This document shows, in pieces, positions 7,933-17,530 of a DNA stretch of 64,000 bases. Positions within the stretch are counted from its first letter, which is position 1. Every line of letters starts with the position of its first letter. The stretch is from NCBI RefSeq assembly GCF_902493215.1, contig NZ_CABUOL010000012.1, positions 23,922-87,921 on the forward strand. The letters are read 5' to 3'. Position numbers and translations under genes: made by a program. A model generated the notes under the pieces. That model was not told the DNA's origin. It was given only the letters and a program-made list of their open reading frames with translations, and did not search any database. The stretch is from an uncultured Mediterranea sp. (GTDB lineage: Bacteria; Bacteroidota; Bacteroidia; Bacteroidales; Bacteroidaceae).

Positions 7933-9789
7933 ATGAAAACAGCGATTCTCATCATATCCGAAAAAGGTCTGGGCATAGCCCGGCAGCTTGTACGCGAATT
8001 TCCGCAGACGACCCTTGTCAGTACCACGGTGCAGGCAGACGACTGCCAACCGATAGACAGCTATGACCTTTTCCTGAAAGAACATTTCCACCGCTTCGAC
8101 GCCTTCCTCTTCATCGGAGCCATGGGCATCTGTGTGCGCAGCATCGCCCCCTATATCCGGGACAAGCATACCGATCCTGCCGTAGTCTGCATCGACAGTA
8201 CCGGCCACTACGTCATCCCCGTGCTTTCGGGCCACATCGGTGGGGCCAACGAACTGGCGCAGAACGTGGCCGGAGCCCTGGGAGCCGAAGCCGTTGTCAC
8301 GACACAAAGCGACCGCACCAGTCTGTGGGCACTCGACACGCTGGGCCAGCCGTATGGATGGACCTGCCTGCCCGCCGACTCCGAAGGACGCACCCTGCAG
8401 CCTACGGATGAAAGCCACCGCGCCTTGAACCGACTCATCGGTCTGTTCGTCAAGCAGGTGCCTACCCTGCTCTATATCGGTGTGCGTGTGCCGGGTGTAG
8501 AAAAGCTGGAACAGAGCTGCCCATCCCATGTCACCCTCCGCTACGGCCGTTTCGAAGACATCGACCTGAAGCCCTACGAACTGCTGTTGCTCCTGACACC
8601 CTTCTGCCACAACACGGCCGGAGTGCCCACCCTCTACTACATTCCACGGGTGCTCCATGCGGGCATCGGCCTGGCCCACGAAGCCGGCCCTACCGACGAA
8701 ATCATCACCTGCCTGAACGATACCCTCCTGGAACACCGCCTCCAGCCGGCCGCCATTGCCGACTATGCCACCATCTGCGAAAAGCGCGAAGAGCCTGTAG
8801 TCAAGCAGCTCCAGACCCGGCAGACCGTGCACTTCTATACAGCCGACGAACTGAAGACCGTCGACGTGCCTACCCCGAGTGAAGTGGTGCAGAAGCACAT
8901 GGGCACTCCCAGCGTCAGCGAGGCGGCCGCCCTGCTGGCCTCGGACGGCGGTCGGCTGGTACTGAACAAGCAGAAAGGCAGTAACTATACGCTGGCCGTA
9001 GCTGTAAGTCAAGATGTATTGACCGACCACGGCCACATCGAGATTGTAGGAGCCGGTCCCGGCGACCCCGACCTGATATCGGTACGCGGACGGCAGATGC
9101 TGGAGAAGGCCGACCTGATACTCTACGCCGGCAGCCTGGTGCCTCGCGAGCTGACCCACTGCGCCAAGCCCGGCGCCACGGTGCGTAGCTCCGCTTCGAT
9201 GAACCTGGAGGAACAGTTTGCCCTGATGAAGGAATTCTACGACCGCGGGCAGTTCATCGTCCGCCTGCACACGGGCGACCCCTGTATCTACGGAGCCATT
9301 CAGGAACAGATGAACTACTTCGACCGCTACGGCATGAGTTACCACATCACGCCGGGCATCTCGTCCTTCCAGGCCGCCGCAGCAGCATTGAAATCGCAGT
9401 TCACCATCCCCGAGAAGGTACAGAGCATCATCCTGACCCGCGGTGAAGGACGCACCCCCATGCCTCCGCGCGAGAAACTGCACCTCATGGCCCGCTCGCA
9501 GAGCACCATGTGTATCTTCCTCAGCGCCGGCATCGTAGACCAGGTACAGGCCGAACTGCTGCAGGAGTATCCCGAAGACACTCCCGTGGCCGCCTGCTAC
9601 CACCTGACGTGGAAGGACGAACGCATCTACCGTGGCGTATTGAAAGATCTTGCCCGCATCGTGAAGGACAACCAACTGACATTGACCACCATGATCGTGG
9701 TGGGCGAAGCTATCGACAACCGCCAGGGCCTCTCGCGCCTGTACGCTCACGAATTTGCCCATCTGTACCGCAACGCCACCGACCGATAA
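7933..9789 (+). CDS. cbiG-cbiF: CbiG-CbiF/CobM fusion: cobalt-precorrin-5A hydrolase and cobalt-precorrin-4 C11-methyltransferase
   Basis: A 618-residue fusion. Residues about 1-355 are CbiG: the N-terminal domain shows FLFIGAMGICVRSIAPYI and VLSGHIGGANELA, and the C-terminal domain shows RVLHAGIGL. CbiG opens the delta-lactone of cobalt-precorrin-5A in the anaerobic route. Residues about 362-618 are a CbiF/CobM tetrapyrrole methylase (IEIVGAGPGDPDLISVRG, LHTGDPCIYGAI, YHITPGISSFQAAAA), which methylates C11. CbiG indicates the early-cobalt-insertion (anaerobic) pathway. The long open frame on the opposite strand is an antisense shadow. Confidence 0.92.
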   Translation: MKTAILIISEKGLGIARQLVREFPQTTLVSTTVQADDCQPIDSYDLFLKEHFHRFDAFLFIGAMGICVRSIAPYIRDKHTDPAVVCIDSTGHYVIPVLSGHIGGANELAQNVAGALGAEAVVTTQSDRTSLWALDTLGQPYGWTCLPADSEGRTLQPTDESHRALNRLIGLFVKQVPTLLYIGVRVPGVEKLEQSCPSHVTLRYGRFEDIDLKPYELLLLLTPFCHNTAGVPTLYYIPRVLHAGIGLAHEAGPTDEIITCLNDTLLEHRLQPAAIADYATICEKREEPVVKQLQTRQTVHFYTADELKTVDVPTPSEVVQKHMGTPSVSEAAALLASDGGRLVLNKQKGSNYTLAVAVSQDVLTDHGHIEIVGAGPGDPDLISVRGRQMLEKADLILYAGSLVPRELTHCAKPGATVRSSASMNLEEQFALMKEFYDRGQFIVRLHTGDPCIYGAIQEQMNYFDRYGMSYHITPGISSFQAAAAALKSQFTIPEKVQSIILTRGEGRTPMPPREKLHLMARSQSTMCIFLSAGIVDQVQAELLQEYPEDTPVAACYHLTWKDERIYRGVLKDLARIVKDNQLTLTTMIVVGEAIDNRQGLSRLYAHEFAHLYRNATDR

Positions 9790-9816
9790 TCGTCTCATCC
9801 CTAACCAGATACCTGT

Positions 9817-11709
9817 ATGATTCTTATCTTAGGCGGAACTACCGAAGGCCGGACAGCGGCCAAGACCCTGGAAGAGGCTGGACAGCCTTTCTACTACTCC
9901 ACCCGTGGTGACGAGCAGGAAGTAACCCTGCATCACGGCATCCGGCTGCAAGGTGGCATGGATACCGAAGCCTTGGCCGACTTCTGCCGGCAGCACGACA
10001 TCCGGCTGCTGGTGGATGCTGCTCACCCCTTTGCCGCACAGCTGCATCAGAACGTGGCCGAAGCCGCCACGCAGTTGTCCCTGCCGGTCATCCGCTTCGA
10101 ACGCCTCTACCCGCCCCGTGAAGCCTGCCCCGTGGAATGGATGGACAACTACCCCGAAGCCATGGAACAGATACGCCAGGGACATCCGTCGTCTTTTCTG
10201 GCCCTGACTGGCGTACAGAGCATCGGAAAAATGGCTCCGCTATGGCAGGAAGCCGACTTTCCCTGCTACTTCCGTATCCTGGACCGAGACAGCTCGCGCC
10301 ACCTGGCCAACCGTCAGGGATTTCCCCGCGAACGCCTCCTGTACTACCACGAAGGCGAAGACGAACGGCAACTGCTGGAACAGCTCCGTCCAGACGTTAT
10401 CCTACTGAAAGAAAGCGGATTGTCAGGAGGATTTAAAGAAAAGGTTGAAGCGGCCGCCTCGCTCGGCATCCGGATACTGGCCCTGCGCCGACCGCCGCTG
10501 CCTACCTCCTTCATCACCGTGACAGGCAGGCACGGACTCCGTCGGAAGGTGGAACAACTGCTGCCCGACTTCTATGCGCAGCACACGGGACTGACGACCG
10601 GTACCTGCGCCACCGCCGCTGCCGTAGCCGCCACATGGGAAGCCCTGCACAACGGCGACGAGAGACGGCCCGACGAATTTCCTGTGGTGCTGCCCGACGG
10701 CGAGATACTCTCCGTCGCCGCCCGCACGAGCAGCCGCACCGTCTCGGCCGACGGACAGACCGTCTGCGCCTCGGCCAGCGTTGTCAAGGATGCGGGCGAC
10801 GACCCCGACATCACCGATGGCCTGACGATAGAAGCCCGCGTCGTGCTGCATCTTTCGGACCGACCATGCGCCTCCGACACCTTACCCGTCGACATCGACG
10901 GCGGGGCGGGCGTGGGCCGCGTCACCCTGCCCGGACTGGATGCCGCCGTGGGCCAGGCAGCCATCAACGCCACGCCACGCCGCATGATAGCTACCGGCAT
11001 CCGCTACCTGCTCTCCACCCTGCCCAAACAGTCCCAGCATCCCATCCGGGCCGAAGTCATCCTCTCCGTCCCCCAAGGTGAAGAAATAGCCCGACGCACC
11101 TTCAACCCGCGCCTGGGTATCGTGGGCGGCATCTCCATCATCGGTACTTCGGGCATCGTGAAACCATTCTCTACAGAAGCCTTCATCCACTCCATCGCCA
11201 AGTCCATGGATGTGGCTCGTGCCACGGGCAGCCCGCGTGTCGTCATCAACTCCGGTGCCAAGAGCGAACGCTTCGTCCGTGCCTACTACCCCGACCTGCC
11301 TCCGCAAGCCTTCGTACACTACGGCAACTTCATCGGCGAGACGCTGAAGCTGGCCGACAACCTCCGCGTACCCCGTGTTACACTGGGTGTCATGATTGGA
11401 AAGGCCGTCAAGCTGGCCGAAGGCCATCTGAACACACACAGCCGCCAGGTGACGATGAACCGCGATTTCATCGCCTCGCTGGCCCGCGAAGCCGGATGCA
11501 GTGGAGACATCTGTACCCGCATCGGCAGCCTCAACCTGGCCCGCGAACTGTGGACACTTATTCCGCAGACTATTATACCCGTCTTTGCACACACTATTCT
11601 GATGCATTGTTATCATCACTGTGCCCCTTTACTGTCACACGGCGAACTGACCATCCTCCTCATTTCGGAAGAGGGAAAAATCTATTCATCTTCCGTTCGT
11701 ACCAATTGA
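9817..11709 (+). CDS. cbiJ-cbiD: CbiJ/CobK-CbiD fusion: cobalt-precorrin-6A reductase and cobalt-precorrin-5B C1-methyltransferase
   Basis: A 630-residue fusion. Residues about 1-245 are the NAD(P)H-dependent reductase CbiJ/CobK (MILILGGTTEGRTAAKTLE at the start, DAAHPFA, FLALTGVQSIGKM, KESGLSGGFKEK). Residues from about 255 on are CbiD (HTGLTTGTCATAAAVA, GDDPDITDG, GGAGVGRVTLPGL), which methylates C1 in the anaerobic pathway. It is the last of the four corrin fusion genes and is followed by a strong terminator. The block lacks an obvious CbiL (C20-methyltransferase) and chelatase, which must lie elsewhere if the pathway is complete. Confidence 0.92.
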   Translation: MILILGGTTEGRTAAKTLEEAGQPFYYSTRGDEQEVTLHHGIRLQGGMDTEALADFCRQHDIRLLVDAAHPFAAQLHQNVAEAATQLSLPVIRFERLYPPREACPVEWMDNYPEAMEQIRQGHPSSFLALTGVQSIGKMAPLWQEADFPCYFRILDRDSSRHLANRQGFPRERLLYYHEGEDERQLLEQLRPDVILLKESGLSGGFKEKVEAAASLGIRILALRRPPLPTSFITVTGRHGLRRKVEQLLPDFYAQHTGLTTGTCATAAAVAATWEALHNGDERRPDEFPVVLPDGEILSVAARTSSRTVSADGQTVCASASVVKDAGDDPDITDGLTIEARVVLHLSDRPCASDTLPVDIDGGAGVGRVTLPGLDAAVGQAAINATPRRMIATGIRYLLSTLPKQSQHPIRAEVILSVPQGEEIARRTFNPRLGIVGGISIIGTSGIVKPFSTEAFIHSIAKSMDVARATGSPRVVINSGAKSERFVRAYYPDLPPQAFVHYGNFIGETLKLADNLRVPRVTLGVMIGKAVKLAEGHLNTHSRQVTMNRDFIASLAREAGCSGDICTRIGSLNLARELWTLIPQTIIPVFAHTILMHCYHHCAPLLSHGELTILLISEEGKIYSSSVRTN

Positions 11710-11732
11710 ACAGAACTTGCATACAACATACA

Positions 11733-11776
11733 AAAAGAATGTAGACAATCTGTTTCCTTCTTGTCTACATTCTTTT
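11733..11776. terminator. Bidirectional terminator between corrin and efflux operons
   Basis: A perfect 16-bp inverted repeat (AAAAGAATGTAGACAA at 11733-11748 and its complement at 11761-11776) encloses a 12-base loop. A-rich and T-rich edges would work on both strands, serving the two convergent transcripts. Confidence 0.9.
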
Positions 11777-11834
11777 ATCAAAACATATATATTCTGTCCA
11801 CCGACAGAATTTAAACGGAACATACCCTAAAGTC

Positions 11835-13127
11835 TCATCGGCCTGTAGCCTGCAAATAAGTCCGTTTCTTTACCTCATACTGCATGCACGATTCGACATA
11901 TTTGTCCCGACTTTGCTGATAGAGAGTCTGCGCATCCAGCAATTCGCTCATCGCGCATGTCCCTGCCGCATAATAATCCGTGTTAAGTCTCAAGTTTTCG
12001 TCGGCCTGTTCTATGGACAGAAGAGCTATCTCCATTTGTTTGTAAGCATCGTTCAGTTCGTTCCAGGCATTCTGCATACGGATAACAAGCATCTGACTTT
12101 GGTCTTCCAACTGATTCTCGGCATTCTGCACACGGAGTTTGTCCCGTTTCATCTCGTGCGTCCCGCTCCACCAACCGGTCAGCGGAACACTGACAGTCGC
12201 AAACCCGACCCAGAACGACTGGTCTCTGTCCATCAGGTTTTCATATACATAGCCACCACCTATAGCCACCGTCGGAAGATGCTTGCCCACGGTCAGCTTC
12301 CGTTGCAGACGAGTTGCCTTCAAGTTCTGCTGCAGCAGATGATATTCTTCTGTCAGCAGAAGAGAAACATCCGGATTCCGGTACAGGCTGTCCGGCCGTT
12401 CCGGAAGTTTCCAACCGATATTCATTTGCACATCAATGCTGTCTGTTGGATGTCCAATGTATTGTGCAAGCATATTACGCGACAAGGCAAGTGCATTTTC
12501 CACTTCTATACGCCCGCTGCGGGTTTCATTCTGCCGAAGCTGCACCTGTAAAAGATCATTGCGCGTAGTAAGTCCCGCATGGACGACAGCCTCAACATCC
12601 GCGTTCAACCGTTCCAATTGTTTTTCTACTGTAGAAATGGTCCTTAATTTTTCCTTCAAAGTCACAACCTGCCAAAAATATTGCTCGGTTGTCAGCCTTA
12701 CTTCTTTCTCCGAAAGGTTACGCTGCAAACGTTTCACCTCGACATTGACCTCGGCGAGTTTGTTACCATGAACTATCTGACCACCGGTAAAAAGAGGCAG
12801 ACTGGCCGTAACACCGCCCATCACTCCATCCTTCATCATCGAGATACCCTGTCCGGGGGCCATTTCCATCTGCAAGAGACCTTGATCAGCCACAAAAGCC
12901 CCTCCTCCGGCCATTACACTGGGGAAATAATTGGTAAAGGCTGACTGACGGTCCTGACGGGCCGCATAAAGATCATTGACGGCATTTTTAATGCGTACAT
13001 TATTGCTCAAAGCTTCTTGAATACATTCGTCCAATGTATATGTATGCTGGGCACGCAATGACAGGGGCATACATAAGCCTGTTACCATTCCCAGATACAG
13101 AAACATAATTTTATTTTTTACTTTCAT
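11835..13127 (-). CDS. TolC-family outer-membrane efflux protein
   Basis: A 430-residue outer-membrane factor, last gene of a leftward efflux operon. An N-terminal signal peptide (about residues 1-26) precedes TYTLDECIQEALSNN, the usual start of a TolC/OEP domain. Two OEP repeats follow, with long helical segments and the C-terminal block NTDYYAAGTCAMSELLDAQT. Such proteins form a trimeric channel that completes an RND-membrane-fusion pump. The start lies 49 bases after the RND gene stop. Confidence 0.9.
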   Translation of the reverse strand: MKVKNKIMFLYLGMVTGLCMPLSLRAQHTYTLDECIQEALSNNVRIKNAVNDLYAARQDRQSAFTNYFPSVMAGGGAFVADQGLLQMEMAPGQGISMMKDGVMGGVTASLPLFTGGQIVHGNKLAEVNVEVKRLQRNLSEKEVRLTTEQYFWQVVTLKEKLRTISTVEKQLERLNADVEAVVHAGLTTRNDLLQVQLRQNETRSGRIEVENALALSRNMLAQYIGHPTDSIDVQMNIGWKLPERPDSLYRNPDVSLLLTEEYHLLQQNLKATRLQRKLTVGKHLPTVAIGGGYVYENLMDRDQSFWVGFATVSVPLTGWWSGTHEMKRDKLRVQNAENQLEDQSQMLVIRMQNAWNELNDAYKQMEIALLSIEQADENLRLNTDYYAAGTCAMSELLDAQTLYQQSRDKYVESCMQYEVKKRTYLQATGR

Positions 13128-13176
13128 AATTTCATGTCGTTTACTCGTTCATATCTGATAAAAGCTCCCTATCGGA

Positions 13177-16100
13177 TTATTGTTTTTCCAAAGCCTCACT
13201 TCTGACCCTTCGTCCCGTACTACCGCGGAAAATCAACAGATAACAAACAGGAAGGACAGTCAACAGAAATACCATGGTAATCAGGGTTCCGTAACAAATA
13301 ACCGTACCCATCGGCATCCACAAACCGCTTTTACCCAGTATCATCGGTATGACACCCATGGATGCGGCAGCCGATGTCAGAAAAATGGGACGCATACGCC
13401 GGCGGGCCGAATGATAGATGGCATCACGTACCCCCAGGCGTTCAACGGTACGCAATTCTTCGGCATAATCAATCATAATGATGCCGTTTCGCACAATAAT
13501 ACCCATCAGACTGATGATACCCAATGTACTGGTCATACTGAAATCTACCCCCTGAATCAAGACTCCGACTGCAGTACCGAACAGGCAAAGTGTCATACTG
13601 GCAAAAATAAGCAGAGCGATGCTGATACGACGGAAATGAGCCAGCAGAATAAAGAAGATGATAAAAGCAGCAATGGCCAGAGCTCCCATAATAGGCGGTA
13701 AATTTTCATTGTCCTGCTCACGGTCACCTCCATAGGCAAGTTCCACTCCTGCAGGAAGCGGAATCTCTTCCAGACGTTTCATCAGTTTTGCAGTGAAGGC
13801 CGTCGGATTTACTTCACGACGCACGTCGGACATCACCGTAATGGTATAAACACCGTTCCTACGGACAATCTGTCCATCCTCCGAACAGGGCTCCATAACA
13901 GCCAGCTGACGCAAAGGAACATAAGACAGCCCTCCTGCTACAGGTATCAATTCTCCATTCAAATCAGAAAAAGAGGCACTATCGGCCTTTTCGCTCTTCA
14001 AGGTTACAGGGATGGCATAATCTCCTTCCCACAGATTGGCCATCGGCAGACCATTTCCATAACGCATGGCCAATGTCGTTTCCAACTGTATATTGTTGAT
14101 ACCAAGACGGGTAGCTTCATCTTCCTTCATCCGTAACCGGACGGTCGTCTGCGGTTCGCTGAAGTTGGTCTGTGCAAGCTGTGTTTCAGGCATGTTACGC
14201 AGCAAAGCAAGATATTTCCCGGCAATGTTCTTCAATGTATCCAGATTGTTACCGCTCAAGCGCAATTCCACAGGATAGACAGCCTGGCTGAAACTGATTT
14301 GCTTGAAACGGACCCTGGCTTCGGGAAAAGCGTTGGTGTATCGCGGAGCGTACTCATCGAGTAGCTGTACGGTTTCCTTGTTACCGGTCGTGTTGACAAT
14401 CAGCTGCGCATAATTGGTACCTCCCAACTGAGGAGCGTATGCCGTATGAAACCTTGGCGAAGAGCAACCAACAAAAGCCGTAACAGAAAGTACACGCGGA
14501 TCACGGCGAAGCAGGTGTTCTACACTATCGGCTACCAAAGCCGTCTTCTCTACCGCCGAACCTGTAGGCAGATATATTTCGACAGCAAACTGGTCACGGT
14601 CGGCTACAGGCATCAGACGTTGGGGCAACTGCCCCATCAGCACAATTCCGACAACAATGGAAACCAAACCCGAGAACAACGTGATATACGGATGGGCAAA
14701 GCAGACGTCAAGCAACCGGTTATAATATTTCTGAAGTACGGAAAGAAACGAAAAACCTTTCTGTACGCCAGGTATCGGTTTACGGATAAACCAAAACTGC
14801 ATAAACGGTACCAACAACATGGCCACCAGCAGCGATACGCCCAAAATAAGTGTAATGGACCATGGAAAGCTGAGCAGGAAGTCGTGTATCATTCCCTTGA
14901 TAACGATCAAAAAGGGAAAGAACGTAATACTGATAGCCAGCGTAGCCGAAAATATGGATTTGAAGAAATGTGTGGCACTTTGAATGGAGGCATGCCAACG
15001 GGACATACCTTCACCCAGCTTCTCGAGATAACTGTCGATGATCACAATCGAATTGTCTACAATCATACCCAATGTGACGATAAGTGCCGCCAACGTCACC
15101 GTATTCAGTTCGATACCAAAAGCATAGAACAACCCTAAAGAGATGAATATGGTAATGGGGATGGTAGAAGCTGCCACCAAAGCCACTTTCAAAGGTAAGA
15201 GCAACATAACGATAACGACCACAGCCCCGATGGCGATAAGCAACTCGTGCAGGAACGTATTGACGCTGTCGCCCACCACCCGGGCCTGGTCGGTAATGCG
15301 GTACATATTCACTTCAGAAGGTAATTCCTTCTTGAAAAGAGTCAGTACATGATCCACTTCTTCGCCCATACGAACGATGTTCTGCCCCTTTTTCATCTCG
15401 ACACTGAGCAGAATACACTTCGTCCCGTTATTGGTAATATAGCTGTCGGCGTGAGGATATTCCTTCACAACACGTGCCACATCCTTCAGACGTATGTTGT
15501 GTCCTGACGGATCGTTGTAAACAATCTGTTCACGAATATCGGAAAGTGTATTGAAAGATTTCTCCACATGGATTGGCAAGACGTAATCGGGCGTCTGTAT
15601 CCGGCCGCCCGAAGTTACGAATCCCTTGGCAAACAGTCCGGCCGCAATAGTCTGCTCGTTCAGACCATATTGCGACAGACGGGCCGGATCGAGATAGACT
15701 GAAATCTGCTCCTTGCGTTCTCCGCTCACCGTCAATCGGCCTACGCTTTTGATACGGCGCAACCGGTCCATCAGTTCATCCATATAGCCATGCAGTTCAC
15801 GATAAGTTTTGTCCTTGCTTTCCATGGTGATAAGCAAAGCCGAGGTATCGCCGAAATCGTCCATCACCTGTATGGCCAGTACATTGGAAGGCAGTTGCGA
15901 TTTGAACATGGCCACTCCGTGCTTGAACTTGCTCCAGAATTCATCCTTATTGTTCAGGTCATCGTTCAGTTCCACTTGAACAAATACCATACCGTCACGG
16001 GTTGTCGAGAAAGTCTTTTCCTTCTTCACTTCCTTGTAAGTAAAGATATAGTCCTCCAACGGTTTGGTTACCTGTTCCACCATTTCTTCTACGTTGATTC

Positions 16101-16278
16101 CCGGTGCCACAGCCACTACCATTCCCTGACGGATAGTGAAGTCGGGAAACTCATTCTTCTGCATCTCAGGCAAACTGTATATACCGAATGCCACCAGACA
16201 GCATGTCACCAGAATCACTATCTGACGATAGTGCATGGCCCATTCCACTACGTTACGTTTCTTTTCCATCATCATCAC
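13177..16278 (-). CDS. RND-family efflux permease (AcrB/HAE-like)
   Basis: A 1033-residue inner-membrane transporter of the resistance-nodulation-division superfamily, the usual length for the family. TM1 is near residues 16-35 (IVILVTCCLVAFGIYSLP). The central helix bundle starts near 340, and a conserved TM4 segment reads TLGMIVDNSIVIID, where family members typically have VDD or VDN. A second periplasmic domain spans about 550-850, followed by a second bundle ending in VFLLTVLPVCYLLIF. It pumps substrates outward using the proton gradient. Its substrate is not evident; drugs, bile acids or fatty acids are all plausible. Confidence 0.9.
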   Translation of the reverse strand: MMMMEKKRNVVEWAMHYRQIVILVTCCLVAFGIYSLPEMQKNEFPDFTIRQGMVVAVAPGINVEEMVEQVTKPLEDYIFTYKEVKKEKTFSTTRDGMVFVQVELNDDLNNKDEFWSKFKHGVAMFKSQLPSNVLAIQVMDDFGDTSALLITMESKDKTYRELHGYMDELMDRLRRIKSVGRLTVSGERKEQISVYLDPARLSQYGLNEQTIAAGLFAKGFVTSGGRIQTPDYVLPIHVEKSFNTLSDIREQIVYNDPSGHNIRLKDVARVVKEYPHADSYITNNGTKCILLSVEMKKGQNIVRMGEEVDHVLTLFKKELPSEVNMYRITDQARVVGDSVNTFLHELLIAIGAVVVIVMLLLPLKVALVAASTIPITIFISLGLFYAFGIELNTVTLAALIVTLGMIVDNSIVIIDSYLEKLGEGMSRWHASIQSATHFFKSIFSATLAISITFFPFLIVIKGMIHDFLLSFPWSITLILGVSLLVAMLLVPFMQFWFIRKPIPGVQKGFSFLSVLQKYYNRLLDVCFAHPYITLFSGLVSIVVGIVLMGQLPQRLMPVADRDQFAVEIYLPTGSAVEKTALVADSVEHLLRRDPRVLSVTAFVGCSSPRFHTAYAPQLGGTNYAQLIVNTTGNKETVQLLDEYAPRYTNAFPEARVRFKQISFSQAVYPVELRLSGNNLDTLKNIAGKYLALLRNMPETQLAQTNFSEPQTTVRLRMKEDEATRLGINNIQLETTLAMRYGNGLPMANLWEGDYAIPVTLKSEKADSASFSDLNGELIPVAGGLSYVPLRQLAVMEPCSEDGQIVRRNGVYTITVMSDVRREVNPTAFTAKLMKRLEEIPLPAGVELAYGGDREQDNENLPPIMGALAIAAFIIFFILLAHFRRISIALLIFASMTLCLFGTAVGVLIQGVDFSMTSTLGIISLMGIIVRNGIIMIDYAEELRTVERLGVRDAIYHSARRRMRPIFLTSAAASMGVIPMILGKSGLWMPMGTVICYGTLITMVFLLTVLPVCYLLIFRGSTGRRVRSEALEKQ

Positions 16279-16285
16279 GCCTCCT

Positions 16286-17332
16286 TCATCGTGTCAGTTT
16301 TGTGCCTTCGCACACTTTCTGTTGTCCTTCTACAATGATTTCATCGCCTGCCACCAGTCCCGAAAGGACTACTACTCCCTGGGGGGTAAATTCACCACAT
16401 TCTACAAACCGTTTGGTAGCCGTTCCGCCAGCATCAACCCAAACAAAACTACGGTTATTCTCATCGATTTGTAAAACGGAAGCAGGAATGATACATACTT
16501 CTCCTTCAGAACCAGTCAAGAGAGTCACCTGTGCTACCATGCCCGGCATCAGTCCTCCAACCGGCTTTCCAGGCTTTATCTTCACCAGATATGACCGTGA
16601 CAACGGATGAGCCTTCACTCCTTTTTCCGTAACCACCCCTGAAAATTTTCCGCCTTTCAATGCCGGCACAGTGACAAATGCCTGCTGCCCGACCTTGACA
16701 TCGGCAATTTCTGTCTCCGGAACCGGAATCGTAACCTGTAGCTCGTCATCAGTCACCAGCTTCACTACAGGTACACCGGGGGCTACATTCTGCCCCACCT
16801 CCGCCAGTTTTTCAGCAACGACCCCGTCAAAAGGAGCATACAGTTTACAGTCCTCCAGGTTCTTGCGGGCTATTTCCTCCATGGAACATGCCTGGCGGTA
16901 TCTGCTCTGTACCTCTATCCATTTGATTTCAGCCAGACTACCTTTCTTATATAGTTCTTCCATTCTGCGATAGGCATCCTCTGCCTGTTCCAATGAAGCT
17001 TTAGCCGCACGATAGCTGCTTTCCATAGAAGTCCGGTCTGTTTCGGCCAACAATTGACCTTTTTTTACCCGACTTCCCATACCTACTCGCATATCTTTCA
17101 ATACCCCCATCACAGAAAAGCTGAGTACACTTCCGTTTTCTTCTTCCACTGTTCCCGAGAAACCATGATTCTCCGCCAGCAAAGAAGGTTCTACCTTCAT
17201 TGTCCTTACTTTAACCGGTTCCACTACTTCCGATAACTCTTTAGAGGTGTTCCCACACCCTGCACACATGCCCAGCATCATCAGCATAGTCATGCAGTAC
17301 GTTGTCTTGATACGTTTCATTTTCAAAATCAT
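16286..17332 (-). CDS. RND membrane-fusion (HlyD/AcrA-like) lipoprotein
   Basis: A 348-residue periplasmic adaptor. The N-terminus carries a lipoprotein signal with lipobox GMCAGC, placing the lipidated Cys near residue 26. A barrel-sandwich (biotinyl-lipoyl-like) region, a helical hairpin (YRAAKASLEQAEDAYRRMEELYKK), a beta-barrel domain and a C-terminal membrane-proximal domain follow, the order typical of AcrA-type adaptors. I chose ATG 17332 because AAGGA lies just upstream; a TTG at 17350 would add six residues. It is the first gene of the efflux operon and ends 7 bases before the permease start. Confidence 0.88.
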   Translation of the reverse strand: MILKMKRIKTTYCMTMLMMLGMCAGCGNTSKELSEVVEPVKVRTMKVEPSLLAENHGFSGTVEEENGSVLSFSVMGVLKDMRVGMGSRVKKGQLLAETDRTSMESSYRAAKASLEQAEDAYRRMEELYKKGSLAEIKWIEVQSRYRQACSMEEIARKNLEDCKLYAPFDGVVAEKLAEVGQNVAPGVPVVKLVTDDELQVTIPVPETEIADVKVGQQAFVTVPALKGGKFSGVVTEKGVKAHPLSRSYLVKIKPGKPVGGLMPGMVAQVTLLTGSEGEVCIIPASVLQIDENNRSFVWVDAGGTATKRFVECGEFTPQGVVVLSGLVAGDEIIVEGQQKVCEGTKLTR

Positions 17333-17530
17333 TTTATCCTTTTTGAACAAATCAGGTGCAAAGTAAGAGGCTTCAGAAAAAACTACGGGAATTTATTCTT
17401 CTACAAAAATGTCCCATATTTCCTGCGACAAGTAAGATATTCCATCAGGAACATTTCTACAGAAAATTCAACCAACGTTTATTGGAAAATATTCTGTTCT
17501 TTTGTGACATAAACAGATTAAAATACAATT

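Noticed and set aside
7666..9798. Long minus-strand open frame (710 codons) opposite the CbiG-CbiF gene
   Set aside because: It is an antisense shadow of a GC-rich coding region. The plus-strand product has clear CbiG and CbiF motifs, and the minus-strand protein resembles nothing.
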